A stretch of 64,000 bases of DNA. Source: Aphelocoma coerulescens (lineage: Eukaryota > Chordata > Aves > Passeriformes > Corvidae). Below are positions 22,139 to 35,421 of this stretch, piece by piece. Within the stretch, counting starts at the first letter, position 1. Every line of letters begins with the position of its first letter. Under the pieces are notes generated by a model. It saw only the letters and a list, made by a program, of their open reading frames with translations, did no database searches and had not been told where the DNA came from. The position numbers were made by a program, and so were the translations under genes. Location: the NCBI RefSeq assembly GCF_041296385.1, contig NW_027183804.1:3658001-3722000 (forward strand), written 5' to 3'.

Positions 22139-24352
22139 CTTTTGATGCAGCAGATGTTGCCAGCTGTGTTCAGCAGCTGTGGCTCAATGTTTCTGCAAAG
22201 CTTTTGTGTTCCTCATGGAACCAAGGAGCCTATGTGACACTGCAGGGGCTGATGGCATCAAGGAGACAATTGTGACAGTACAGAACCTCCTAGAAACAAG
22301 GCTCCATTGTGACACCGTGGGGAATCATGGACTCAAGGAGCCCATTGTGACACGGCCAGGCCGCATGGAACCAATGGTCCATTGTTACACGGCGGATTCA
22401 AGAAGACCATGGTGACACCACGGAGCATCACGGAACCATAGTCCATTGTGACACAGCGGGGCCTCATGGAAACGAGGGCACCATTGTGGCAAAGCAGGGC
22501 CTAATGGAAGCATGGAGAGCATTGGGACATTGTGGGGAATCATGGAAGCATGGAGAGCATTGTGACACTAAGGAAACTCCTGGAACCAAGATGACCACTG
22601 GCACATCATGGAACCTCATGGAAGCAAGCCTCCATGATGACTTTGGAGGGCCTCATGGAGCACAGGATCCATTGTGACACAGCAGGACCTGGTGCAACCA
22701 AGGAGTCTTTGTGATACTCCAGATCCGCATGGAAGCCAGGGTGCACTGAGACACAGCGGGGCCTTGTTGGAACCAAAGACACCTCTGCAAAAAGCAGGCG
22801 AGCTCATAGAAGCAAGGAGTCCATTGTTACAACATCAAACCTGTGGAACCAAGGGACCATTGTGACACTGCGGGGCCTCATGGAACCAATTGTCCATGAT
22901 GACAATGCGGATCAAAGGAGACCATGGTGACACTGCGGAACCGCATGGAACCAAGGAGCCATTGTGACACAGTGGGGCCTCATGGAATCAAGGAGACCAT
23001 TGTGACCCAGGTGTTGCATGTGAAGGCAAGGAGCCATTGTGCCACTTTGGGCTTCTTCCCTTGAGCTCTGCAGCTGGCTGTCCCAGCCCAGCGCACCATG
23101 TGCCACCTGCTCTCCTCAGGCCTCTGCCTGCACACAGGCCCAGGAGAAGTTTTCCTGTTTGCAAGGAAAGAATGGAAAAGCCTGAGCAGGTTTCCTAAAC
23201 AACAAACCCCGCTCAGGAGCCACATGCTCAGTACAGGCTGCCTGGAACGATGGCCCCTTTCTACAAGGGTCAGTGTGAGCAGGAATGATCTCTGGGAGCA
23301 GAATTCTCGGAGTCTTTCCACTGAATTCTCTGTGCCTGTGTCTTGGGGTGACTTTAGGATGTGTATCCCCTATGGCTGCTCTATGCCCAGAAGTTAACTT
23401 GGTGCATTTCTGTGCCTTTCAACTGAGCCTGAGAGGGGGGAGAGGAAAAAAAACTGGACAAACTTCTCAGAGCGTTTGTTCAAGGACACACATACACACT
23501 CCTCTGCATCCTGCTTGCAGCAAGAGTGCAGGAAGCAACCTTCTTGCTTTTGAGCCAGTTTTCAGCTCCTTTTCTCTGCAGGGAGATGGAGAGTTGAACT
23601 TTGTTCTCCTGGGACTTCGGGGGTTTTTTTTCCCTTCTTCTCTTCTTGACTGTTTCAACATCAGACCACACTGGGACAATTTTCGCCCGAGGTGGGGGCC
23701 CTGAATGTGGGCCCATGAGCCAGCTCCAAGGAGGAGGAGGGAGACTACACCTCCAGAAGTGTTGGGGTTCCTCCCCCCTGCCATGAGGTCATGGGAGAGG
23801 GGACCCTGGGGTAGAGGCATGGCCTGGGCACAGGGTCTCCCTGCTCCCTGCTCACATGTGCCCTAATCCTGTTCAGCACTGGTTATTTTGTGTTGCCCTG
23901 TGCCAGGAGGGCCCTGCTTGTCCCGGGATTGCTCAGTTCTTTGGCAGTGCCCCGCCCATGTGGCTGGAGAAGAAAGAGCTCTGAAACTTCTCTCAAGAAT
24001 CGCTCCCTATTTCTTTCCACGGGCCTCGCTGTCTAGGGATGTTTCAGGAGACCCCACTGAAGCACGGAAGGACTCTCCAATTATCCCAGCTTTCTCTCCA
24101 CAGCGAGAGGTTTGAATATTTAGCATTGTTATCCTTTTCCTGTGTGTTTGTTAAATAAAGAGTTTCTATCTGTTTCACTTTCTTCCAAGGAAAATTCTTT
24201 TTTCCCGAACCTGGTGGGGGAGGGCTGGGTGTAACCTGCCTTCAACCAGAGGATATTTTCCTCCAGATTTGTCCAGACCGGCACAGCCTGTCCTTTCCCT
24301 GGGGCTCTGTTGCAGATGGAAGCTGCTGGTGCCATTCTCAGCTTGAAGCCCT
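22139..24352 (+). repeat. Array unit 11 (type A)
   Basis: T568/C587, G901, C983, G1000. Like unit 5 it is followed by a B-core unit that has the short 5' form. Confidence 0.97.
23328..24285 (+). mobile_element. LTR-like segment, unit 11 (type A)
   Basis: G1924 at window 24062, shared only with unit 5. AATAAA at 24154-24159. Confidence 0.6.
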
Positions 24353-26565
24353 CTTTTGATGCAGCAGATGTTGCCAGCTGTGTTCAGCAGCTGTGGCTCA
24401 ATGTTTCTGCAAAGCTTTTGTGTTCCTCATGGAACCAAGGAGCCTATGTGACACTGCAGGGGCTGATGGCATCAAGGAGACAATTGTGACAGTACAGAAC
24501 CTCCTAGAAACAAGGCTCCATTGTGACACCGTGGGGAATCATGGACTCAAGGAGCCCATTGTGACACGGCCAGGCCGCATGGAACCAATGGTCCATTGTT
24601 ACACGGCGGATTCAAGAAGACCATGGTGACACCACGGAGCATCACGGAACCATAGTCCATTGTGACACAGCGGGGCCTCATGGAAACGAGGGCACCATTG
24701 TGGCAAAGCAGGGCCTAATGGAAGCATGGAGAGCATTGGGACATTGTGGGGAATCATGGAAGCATGGAGAGCATTGTGACACTAAGGAAACTCCTGGAAC
24801 CAAGATGACCACTGGCACATCATGGAACCTCATGGAAGCAAGCCTCCATGATGACTTTGGAGGGCCTCATGGAGCACAGGATCCATTGTGACACAGCAGG
24901 ACCTGGTGCAACCAAGGAGCCTTTGTGATACTCCAGATGCGCATGGAAGCCAGGGTGCACTGAGACACAGCGGGGCCTTGTTGGAACCAAAGACACCTCT
25001 GCAAAAAGCAGGCGAGCTCATAGAAGCAAGGAGTCCATTGTTACAACATCAAACCTGTGGAACCAAGGGACCATTGTGACACTGCGGGGCCTCATGGAAC
25101 CAATTGTCCATGATGACAATGCGGATCAAAGGAGACCATGGTGACACTGCGGAACCGCATGGAACCAAGGAGCCATTGTGACACAGTGGGGCCTCATGGA
25201 ATCAAGGAGACCATTGTGACCCAGGTGTTGCATGTGAAGGCAAGGAGCCATTGTGCCACTTTGGGCTTCTTCCCTTGAGCTCTGCAGCTGGCTGTCCCAG
25301 CCCAGCGCACCATGTGCCACCTGCTCTCCTCAGGCCTCTGCCTGCACACAGGCCCAGGAGAAGTTTTCCTGTTTGCAAGGAAAGAATGGAAAAGCCTGAG
25401 CAGGTTTCCTAAACAACAAACCCCGCTCAGGAGCCACATGCTCAGTACAGGCTGCCTGGAACGATGGCCCCTTTCTACAAGGGTCAGTGTGAGCAGGAAT
25501 GATCTCTGGGAGCAGAATTCTCAGAGTCTTTCCACTGAATTCTCTGTGCCTGTGTCTTGGGGTGACTTTAGGATGTGTATCCCCTATGGCTGCTCTATGC
25601 CCAGAAGTTAACTTGGTGCATTTCTGTGCCTTTCAACTGAGCCTGAGAGGGGGGAGAGGAAAAAAAACCGGACAAACTTCTCAGAGCGTTTGTTCAAGGA
25701 CACACATACACACTCCTCTGCATCCTGCTTGCAGCAAGGGTGGAGGAAGCAACCTTCTTGCTTTTGAGCCAGTTTTCAGCTCCTTTTCTCTGCAGGGAGA
25801 TGGAGAGTTGAACTTTGTTCTCCTGGGACTTTGGGGGTTTTTTTCCCTTCTTCTCTTCTTGACTGTTTCAACATCAGACCACACTGGGACAATTTTCGCC
25901 CGAGGTGGGGGCCCTGAATGTGGGCCCATGAGCCAGCTCCAAGGAGGAGGAGGGAGACTACACCTCCAGAAGTGTTGGGGTTCCTCCCCCCTGCCATGAG
26001 GTCATGGGAGAGGGGACCCTGGGGTAGAGGCATGGCCTGGGCACAGGGTCTCCCTGCTCCCTGCTCACATGTGCCCTAATCCTGTTCAGCACTGGTTATT
26101 TTGTGTTGCCCTGTGCCAGGAGGGCCCTGCTTGTCCCGGGATTGCTCAGTTCTTTGGCAGTGCCCCGCCCATGTGGCTGGAGAAGAAAGAGCTCTGAAAC
26201 TTCTCTCAAGAATCGCTCCCTATTTCTTTCCACGGGCCTCGCTGTCTAGGGATGTTTCAGGAGACCCCACTGAAACACGGAAGGACTCTCCAATTATCCC
26301 AGCTTTCTCTCCACAGCGAGAGGTTTGAATATTTAGCATTGTTATCCTTTTCCTGGGTGTTTGTTAAATAAAGAGTTTCTATCTGTTTCACTTTCTTCCA
26401 AGGAAAATTCTTTTTTCCCGAACCTGGTGGGGGAGGGCTGGGTGTAACCTGCCTTCAACCAGAGGATATTTTCCTCCAGATTTGTCCAGACCGGCACAGC
26501 CTGTCCTTTCCCTGGGGCTCTGTTGCAGATGGAAGCTGCTGGTGCCATTCTCAGCTTGAAGCCCT
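24353..26565 (+). repeat. Array unit 12 (A/B mosaic, 2,213 bp)
   Basis: Short 5' form, C568/G587, G901, C983, G1000, then B from A1171. Same architecture as units 6 and 7 but without A449. Confidence 0.97.
25542..26498 (+). mobile_element. LTR-like segment, unit 12 (type B)
   Basis: C1317, G1387/G1391, G5T7. The end has G2005 but G2034, A2049, G2128, G2166. AATAAA at 26367-26372. Confidence 0.6.
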
Positions 26566-28779
26566 CTTTTGATGCAGCAGATGTTGCCAGCTGTGTTCAG
26601 CAGCTGTGGCTCAATGTTTCTGCAAAGCTTTTGTGTTCCTCATGGAACCAAGGAGCCTATGTGACACTGCAGGGGCTGATGGCATCAAGGAGACAATTGT
26701 GACAGTACAGAACCTCCTAGAAACAAGGCTCCATTGTGACACCGTGGGGAATCATGGACTCAAGGAGCCCATTGTGACACGGCCAGGCCGCATGGAACCA
26801 ATAGTCCATTGTTACACGGCGGATTCAAGAAGACCATGGTGACACCACGGAGCATCACGGAACCATAGTCCATTGTGACACAGCGGGGCCTCATGGAAAC
26901 GAGGGCACCATTGTGGCAAAGCAGGGCCTAATGGAAGCATGGAGAGCATTGGGACATTGTGGGGAATCATGGAAGCATGGAGAGCATTGTGACACTAAGG
27001 AAACTCCTGGAACCAAGATGACCACTGGCACATCATGGAACCTCATGGAAGCAAGCCTCCATGATGACTTTGGAGGGCCTCATGGAGCACAGGATCCATT
27101 GTGACACAGCAGGACCTGGTGCAACCAAGGAGCCTTTGTGATACTCCAGATGCGCATGGAAGCCAGGGTGCACTGAGACACAGCGGGGCCTTGTTGGAAC
27201 CAAAGACACCTCTGCAAAAAGCAGGCGAGCTCATAGAAGCAAGGAGTCCATTGTTACAACATCAAACCTGTGGAACCAAGGGACCATTGTGACACTGCGG
27301 GGCCTCATGGAACCAATTGTCCATGATGACAATGCGGATCAAAGGAGACCATGGTGACACTGCGGAACCGCATGGAACCAAGGAGCCATTGTGACACAGT
27401 GGGGCCTCATGGAATCAAGGAGACCATTGTGACCCAGGTGTTGCATGTGAAGGCAAGGAGCCATTATGCCACTTTGGGCTTCTTCCCTTGAGCTCTGCAG
27501 CTGGCTGTCCCAGCCCAGCGCACCATGTGCCACCTGCTCTCCTCAGGGCTCTGCCTGCACACAGGCCCAGGAGAAGTTTTCCTGTTTGCAAGGAAAGAAT
27601 GGAAAAGCCTGAGCAGGTTTCCTAAACAACAAACCCCGCTCAGGAGCCACATGCTCAGTACAGGCTGCCTGGAACGATGGCCCCTTTCTACAAGGGTCAG
27701 TGTGAGCAGGAATGATCTCTGGGAGCAGAATTCTCGGAGTCTTTCCACTGAATTCTCTGTGCCTGTGTCTTGGGGTGACTTTAGGATGTGTATCCCCTAT
27801 GGCTGCTCTATGCCCAGAAGTTAACTTGGTGCATTTCTGTGCCTTTCAACTGAGCCTGAGAGGGGGGAGAGGAAAAAAAACTGGACAAACTTCTCAGAGC
27901 GTTTGTTCAAGGACACACATACACACTCCTCTGCATCCTGCTTGCAGCAAGAGTGCAGGAAGCAACCTTCTTGCTTTTGAGCCAGTTTTCAGCTCCTTTT
28001 CTCTGCAGGGAGATGGAGAGTTGAACTTTGTTCTCCTGGGACTTCGGGGGTTTTTTTTCCCTTCTTCTCTTCTTGACTGTTTCAACATCAGACCACACTG
28101 GGACAATTTTCTCCCGAGGTGGGGGCCCTGAATGTGGGCCCATGAGCCAGCTCCAAGGAGGAGGAGGGAGACTACACCTCCAGAAGTGTTGGGGTTCCTC
28201 CCCCCTGCCATGAGGTCATGGGAGAGGGGACCCTGGGGTAGAGGCATGGCCTGGGCACGGGGTCTCCCTGCTCCCTGCTCACATGTCCCCTAATCCTGTT
28301 CAGCACTGGTTATTTTGTGTTGCCCTGTGCCAGGAGGGCCCTGCTTGTCCCGGGATTGCTCAGTTCTTTGGCAGTGCCCCGCCCATGTGGCTGGAGAAGA
28401 AAGAGCTCTGAAACTTCTCTCAAGAATCGCTCCCTATTTCTTTCCACGGGCCTCGCTGTCTAGGGATGTTTCAGGAGACCCCACTGAAACACGGAAGGAC
28501 TCTCCAATTATCCCAGCTTTCTCTCCACAGCGAGAGGTTTGAATATTTAGCATTGTTATCCTTTTGCTGTGTGTTTGTTAAATAAAGAGTTTCTATCTCT
28601 TTCACTTTCTTCCGAGGAAAATTCTTTTTTCCCGAACCTGGTGGGGGAGGGCTGGGTGTAACCTGCCTTCAACCAGAGGATATTTTCCTCCACATTTGTC
28701 CAGACCGGCACAGCCTGTCCTTTCCCTGGGTCTCTGTTGCAGATGGAAGCTGCTGGTGCCATTCTCAGCTTGAAGCCCT
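26566..28779 (+). repeat. Array unit 13 (type A, unit 1-like)
   Basis: A238, A901, G983, G1000, as in unit 1, and likewise followed by a full B unit. Confidence 0.97.
27755..28712 (+). mobile_element. LTR-like segment, unit 13 (type A)
   Basis: T1547 and C1722 as in unit 1, but G1694. The end has G2001, C2034, G2049, C2128, T2166. AATAAA at 28581-28586. Confidence 0.6.
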
Positions 28780-30993
28780 CTTTTGATGCAGCAGATGTTG
28801 CCAGCTGTGTTCAGCAGCTGTGGCTCAATGTTTCTGCAAAGCTTTTGTGTTCCTCATGGAACCAAGGAGCCTATGTGACACTGCAGGGGCTGATGGCATC
28901 AAGGAGACAATTGTGACAGTACAGAACCTCCTAGAAACAAGGCTCCATTGTGACACCGTGGGGAATCATGGACTCAAGGAGCCCATTGTGACACGGCCAG
29001 GCCGCATGGAACCAATGGTTCATTGTTACACTGCGGATTCAAGAAGACCATGGTGACACCACGGAGCATCATGGAACCATACGTCCATTGTGACACAGCG
29101 GGGCCTCATGGAAACGAGGGCACCATTGTGGCAAAGCAGGGCCTAATGGAAGCATGGAGAGCATTGGGACATTGTGGGGAATCATGGAAGCATGGAGAGC
29201 ATTGTGACACTAAGGAAACTCCTGGAACCAAGATGACCACTGGCACATCATGGAACCTCATGGAAGCAAGCCTCCATGATGACTTTGGAGGGCCTCATGG
29301 AGCACAGGATCCATTGTGACACAGCAGGACCTGGTGCAACCAAGGAGCCTTTGTGATACTCCAGATGCGCATGGAAGCCAGGGTGCACTGAGACACAGCG
29401 GGGCCTTGTTGGAACCAAAGACACCTCTGCAAAAAGCAGGCGAGCTCATAGAAGCAAGGAGTCCATTGTTACAACATCAAACCTGTGGAACCAAGGGACC
29501 ATTGTGACACTGCGGGGCCTCATGGAACCAATTGTCCATGATGACAATGCGGATCAAAGGAGACCATGGTGACACTGCGGAACCGCATGGAACCAAGGAG
29601 CCATTGTGACACAGTGGGGCCTCATGGAATCAAGGAGACCATTGTGACCCAGGTGTTGCATGTGAAGGCAAGGAGCCATTGTGACTCTTTGGGCTTCTTC
29701 CCTTGAGCTCTGCAGCTGGCTGTCCCAGCCCAGCGCACCATGTGCCACCTGCTCTCCTCAGGGCTCTGCCTGCACACAGCCCCAGGAGAAGTTTTCCTGT
29801 TTGCAAGGAAAGAATGGAAAAGCCTGAGCAGGTTTCCTAAACAACAAACCCCGCTCAGGAGCCACATGCTCAGTACAGGCTGCCTGGAACGATGGCCCCT
29901 TTCTACAAGGGTCAGTGTGAGCAGGAATGATCTCTGGGAGCAGAATTCTCAGAGTCTTTCCACTGAATTCTCTGTGCCTGTGTCTTGGGGTGACTTTAGG
30001 ATGTGTATCCCCTATGGCTGCTCTATGCCCAGAAGTTAACTTGGTGCATTTCTGTGCCTTTCAACTGAGCCTGAGAGGGGGGAGAGGAAAAAAAACCGGA
30101 CAAACTTCTCAGAGCGTTTGTTCAAGGACACACATACACACTCCTCTGCATCCTGCTTGCAGCAAGGGTGGAGGAAGCAACCTTCTTGCTTTTGAGCCAG
30201 TTTTCAGCTCCTTTTCTCTGCAGGGAGATGGAGAGTTGAACTTTGTTCTCCTGGGACTTTGGGGGTTTTTTTCCCTTCTTCTCTTCTTGACTGTTTCAAC
30301 ATCAGACCACACTGGGACAATTTTCGCCCGAGGTGGGGGCCCTGAATGTGGGCCCATGAGCCAGCTCCAAGGAGGAGGAGGGAGACTACACCTCCAGAAG
30401 TGTTGGGGTTCCTCCCCCCTGCCATGAGGTCATGGGAGAGGGGACCCTGGGGTAGAGGCATGGCCTGGGCACAGGGTCTCCCTGCTCCCTGCTCACATGT
30501 GCCCTAATCCTGTTCAGCACTGGTTATTTTGTGTTGCCCTGTGCCAGGAGGGCCCTGCTTGTCCCGGGATTGCTCAGTTCTTTGGCAGTGCCCCGCCCAT
30601 GTGGCTGGAGAAGAAAGAGCTCTGAAACTTCTCTCAAGAATCGCTCCCTATTTCTTTCCACGGGCCTCGCTGTCTAGGGATGTTTCAGGAGACCCCACTG
30701 AAACACGGAAGGACTCTCCAATTATCCCAGCTTTCTCTCCACAGCGAGAGGTTTGAATATTTAGCATTGTTATCCTTTTCCTGTGTGTTTGTTAAATAAA
30801 GAGTTTCTATCTGTTTCACTTTCTTCCAAGGAAAATTCTTTTTTCCCGAACCTGGTGGGGGAGGGCTGGGTGTAACCTGCCTTCAACCAGAGGATATTTT
30901 CCTCCACATTTGTCCAGACCGGCACAGCCTGTCCTTTCCCTGGGGCTCTGTTGCAGATGGAAGCTGCTGGTGCCATTCTCAGCTTGAAGCCCT
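28780..30993 (+). repeat. Array unit 14 (full type B)
   Basis: T241, T253, T293 and the insertion; C448; A904/T906; C1000; A1171. Confidence 0.97.
29970..30926 (+). mobile_element. LTR-like segment, unit 14 (type B)
   Basis: C1317, G1387/G1391, G5T7. The end has G2034 and A2049 but C2128 with G2166. AATAAA at 30795-30800. Confidence 0.6.
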
Positions 30994-33207
30994 CTTTTGA
31001 TGCAGCAGATGTTGCCAGCTGTGTTCAGCAGCTGTGGCTCAATGTTTCTGCAAAGCTTTTGTGTTCCTCATGGAACCAAGGAGCCTATGTGACACTGCAG
31101 GGGCTGATGGCATCAAGGAGACAATTGTGACAGTACAGAACCTCCTAGAAACAAGGCTCCATTGTGACACCGTGGGGAATCATGGACTCAAGGAGCCCAT
31201 TGTGACACGGCCAGGCCGCATGGAACCAATGGTCCATTGTTACACGGCGGATTCAAGAAGACCATGGTGACACCACGGAGCATCACGGAACCATAGTCCA
31301 TTGTGACACAGCGGGGCCTCATGGAAACGAGGGCACCATTGTGGCAAAGCAGGGCCTAATGGAAGCATGGAGAGCATTGGGACATTGTGGGGAATCATGG
31401 AAGCATGGAGAGCATTGTGACACTAAGGAAACTCCTGGAACCAAGATGACCACTGGCACATCATGGAACCTCATGGAAGCAAGCCTCCATGATGACTTTG
31501 GAGGGCCTCATGGAGCACAGGATCCATTGTGACACAGCAGGACCTGGTGCAACCAAGGAGTCTTTGTGATACTCCAGATCCGCATGGAAGCCAGGGTGCA
31601 CTGAGACACAGCGGGGCCTTGTTGGAACCAAAGACACCTCTGCAAAAAGCAGGCGAGCTCATAGAAGCAAGGAGTCCATTGTTACAACATCAAACCTGTG
31701 GAACCAAGGGACCATTGTGACACTGCGGGGCCTCATGGAACCAATTGTCCATGATGACAATGCGGATCAAAGGAGACCATGGTGACACTGCGGAACCGCA
31801 TGGAACCAAGGAGCCATTGTGACACAGTGGGGCCTCATGGAATCAAGGAGACCATTGTGACCCAGGTGTTGCATGTGAAGGCAAGGAGCCATTGTGCCAC
31901 TTTGGGCTTCTTCCCTTGAGCTCTGCAGCTGGCTGTCCCAGCCCAGCGCACCATGTGCCACCTGCTCTCCTCAGGCCTCTGCCTGCACACAGGCCCAGGA
32001 GAAGTTTTCCTGTTTGCAAGGAAAGAATGGAAAAGCCTGAGCAGGTTTCCTAAACAACAAACCCCGCTCAGGAGCCACATGCTCAGTACAGGCTGCCTGG
32101 AACGATGGCCCCTTTCTACAAGGGTCAGTGTGAGCAGGAATGATCTCTGGGAGCAGAATTCTCGGAGTCTTTCCACTGAATTCTCTGTGCCTGTGTCTTG
32201 GGGTGACTTTAGGATGTGTATCCCCTATGGCTGCTCTATGCCCAGAAGTTAACTTGGTGCATTTCTGTGCCTTTCAACTGAGCCTGAGAGGGGGGAGAGG
32301 AAAAAAAACCGGACAAACTTCTCAGAGCGTTTGTTCAAGGACACACATACACACTCCTCTGCATCCTGCTTGCAGCAAGAGTGCAGGAAGCAACCTTCTT
32401 GCTTTTGAGCCAGTTTTCAGCTCCTTTTCTCTGCAGGGAGATGGAGAGTTGAACTTTGTTCTCCTGGGACTTCGGGGGTTTTTTTTCCCTTCTTCTCTTC
32501 TTGACTGTTTCAACATCAGACCACACTGGGACAATTTTCGCCCGAGGTGGGGGCCCTGAATGTGGGCCCATGAGCCAGCTCCAAGGAGGAGGAGGGAGAC
32601 TACACCTCCAGAAGTGTTGGGGTTCCTCCCCCCTGCCATGAGGTCATGGGAGAGGGGACCCTGGGGTAGAGGCATGGCCTGGGCACGGGGTCTCCCTGCT
32701 CCCTGCTCACATGTCCCCTAATCCTGTTCAGCACTGGTTATTTTGTGTTGCCCTGTGCCAGGAGGGCCCTGCTTGTCCCGGGATTGCTCAGTTCTTTGGC
32801 AGTGCCCCGCCCATGTGGCTGGAGAAGAAAGAGCTCTGAAACTTCTCTCAAGAATCGCTCCCTATTTCTTTCCACGGGCCTCGCTGTCTAGGGATGTTTC
32901 AGGAGACCCCACTGAAACACGGAAGGACTCTCCAATTATCCCAGCTTTCTCTCCACAGCGAGAGGTTTGAATATTTAGCATTGTTATCCTTTTGCTGTGT
33001 GTTTGTTAAATAAAGAGTTTCTATCTCTTTCACTTTCTTCCGAGGAAAATTCTTTTTTCCCGAACCTGGTGTGGGAGGGCTGGGTGTAACCTGCCTTCAA
33101 CCAGAGGATATTTTCCTCCACATTTGTCCAGACCGGCACAGCCTGTCCTTTCCCTGGGTCTCTGTTGCAGATGGAAGCTGCTGGTGCCATTCTCAGCTTG
33201 AAGCCCT
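30994..33207 (+). repeat. Array unit 15 (type A with C1317)
   Basis: T568/C587, G901, C983, G1000, G1171, followed by a full B unit. Confidence 0.97.
32183..33140 (+). mobile_element. LTR-like segment, unit 15 (mosaic)
   Basis: C1317 is B-like between A-type G1171 and A1387. C1722 and G1694 as in unit 13. The end has G2001, C2034, G2049, T2079, C2128, T2166. AATAAA at 33009-33014. Confidence 0.6.
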
Positions 33208-35421
33208 CTTTTGATGCAGCAGATGTTGCCAGCTGTGTTCAGCAGCTGTGGCTCAATGTTTCTGCAAAGCTTTTGTGTTCCTCATGGAACCAAGGAGCCT
33301 ATGTGACACTGCAGGGGCTGATGGCATCAAGGAGACAATTGTGACAGTACAGAACCTCCTAGAAACAAGGCTCCATTGTGACACCGTGGGGAATCATGGA
33401 CTCAAGGAGCCTATTGTGACACGGCCAGGCCGCATGGAACCAATGGTTCATTGTTACACTGCGGATTCAAGAAGACCATGGTGACACCACGGAGCATCAT
33501 GGAACCATACGTCCATTGTGACACAGCGGGGCCTCATGGAAACGAGGGCACCATTGTGGCAAAGCAGGGCCTAATGGAAGCATGGAGAGCATTGGGACAT
33601 TGTGGGGAATCATGGAAGCATGGAGAGCATTGTGACACTAAGGAAACTCCTGGAAGCAAGATGACCACTGGCACATCATGGAACCTCATGGAAGCAAGCC
33701 TCCATGATGACTTTGGAGGGCCTCATGGAGCACAGGATCCATTGTGACACAGCAGGACCTGGTGCAACCAAGGAGCCTTTGTGATACTCCAGATGCGCAT
33801 GGAAGCCAGGGTGCACTGAGACACAGCGGGGCCTTGTTGGAACCAAAGACACCTCTGCAAAAAGCAGGCGAGCTCATAGAAGCAAGGAGTCCATTGTTAC
33901 AACATCAAACCTGTGGAACCAAGGGACCATTGTGACACTGCGGGGCCTCATGGAACCAATTGTCCATGATGACAATGCGGATCAAAGGAGACCATGGTGA
34001 CACTGCGGAACCGCATGGAACCAAGGAGCCATTGTGACACAGTGGGGCCTCATGGAATCAAGGAGACCATTGTGACCCAGGTGTTGCATGTGAAGGCAAG
34101 GAGCCATTGTGACTCTTTGGGCTTCTTCCCTTGAGCTCTGCAGCTGGCTGTCCCAGCCCAGCGCACCATGTGCCACCTGCTCTCCTCAGGGCTCTGCCTG
34201 CACACAGCCCCAGGAGAAGTTTTCCTGTTTGCAAGGAAAGAATGGAAAAGCCTGAGCAGGTTTCCTAAACAACAAACCCCGCTCAGGAGCCACATGCTCA
34301 GTACAGGCTGCCTGGAACGATGGCCCCTTTCTACAAGGGTCAGTGTGAGCAGGAATGATCTCTGGGAGCAGAATTCTCAGAGTCTTTCCACTGAATTCTC
34401 TGTGCCTGTGTCTTGGGGTGACTTTAGGATGTGTATCCCCTATGGCTGCTCTATGCCCAGAAGTTAACTTGGTGCATTTCTGTGCCTTTCAACTGAGCCT
34501 GAGAGGGGGGAGAGGAAAAAAAACCGGACAAACTTCTCAGAGCGTTTGTTCAAGGACACACATACACACTCCTCTGCATCCTGCTTGCAGCAAGGGTGGA
34601 GGAAGCAACCTTCTTGCTTTTGAGCCAGTTTTCAGCTCCTTTTCTCTGCAGGGAGATGGAGAGTTGAACTTTGTTCTCCTGGGACTTTGGGGTTTTTTTT
34701 CCCTTCTTCTCTTCTTGACTGTTTCAACATCAGACCACACTGGGACAATTTTCGCCCGAGGTGGGGGCCCTGAATGTGGGCCCATGAGCCAGCTCCAAGG
34801 AGGAGGAGGGAGACTACACCTCCAGAAGTGTTGGGGTTCCTCCCCCCTGCCATGAGGTCATGGGAGAGGGGACCCTGGGGTAGAGGCATGGCCTGGGCAC
34901 AGGGTCTCCCTGCTCCCTGCTCACATGTGCCCTAATCCTGTTCAGCACTGGTTATTTTGTGTTGCCCTGTGCCAGGAGGGCCCTGCTTGTCCCGGGATTG
35001 CTCAGTTCTTTGGCAGTGCCCCGCCCATGTGGCTGGAGAAGAAAGAGCTCTGAAACTTCTCCCAAGAATCGCTCCCTATTTCTTTCCACGGGCCTCGCTG
35101 TCTAGGGATGTTTCAGGAGACCCCACTGAAACACGGAAGGACTCTCCAATTATCCCAGCTTTCTCTCCACAGCGAGAGGTTTCAATATTTAGCATTGTTA
35201 TCCTTTTCCTGTGTGTTTGTTAAATAAAGAGTTTCTATCTGTTTCACTTTCTTCCAAGGAAAATTCTTTTTTCCCGAACCTGGTGGGGGAGGGCTGGGTG
35301 TAACCTGCCTTCAACCAGAGGATATTTTCCTCCAGATTTGTCCAGACCGGCACAGCCTGTCCTTTCCCTGGGGCTCTGTTGCAGATGGAAGCTGCTGGTG
35401 CCATTCTCAGCTTGAAGCCCT
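33208..35421 (+). repeat. Array unit 16 (full type B)
   Basis: T241, T253, T293 and the insertion; G448 (shared with units 2 and 19); A904/T906; C1000; A1171. Private T at window 33412. Confidence 0.97.
34398..35354 (+). mobile_element. LTR-like segment, unit 16 (type B)
   Basis: G4T8 run as in unit 4. C1855 (window 35062) and C1976 (window 35183) are shared only with unit 19. AATAAA at 35223-35228. Confidence 0.6.
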
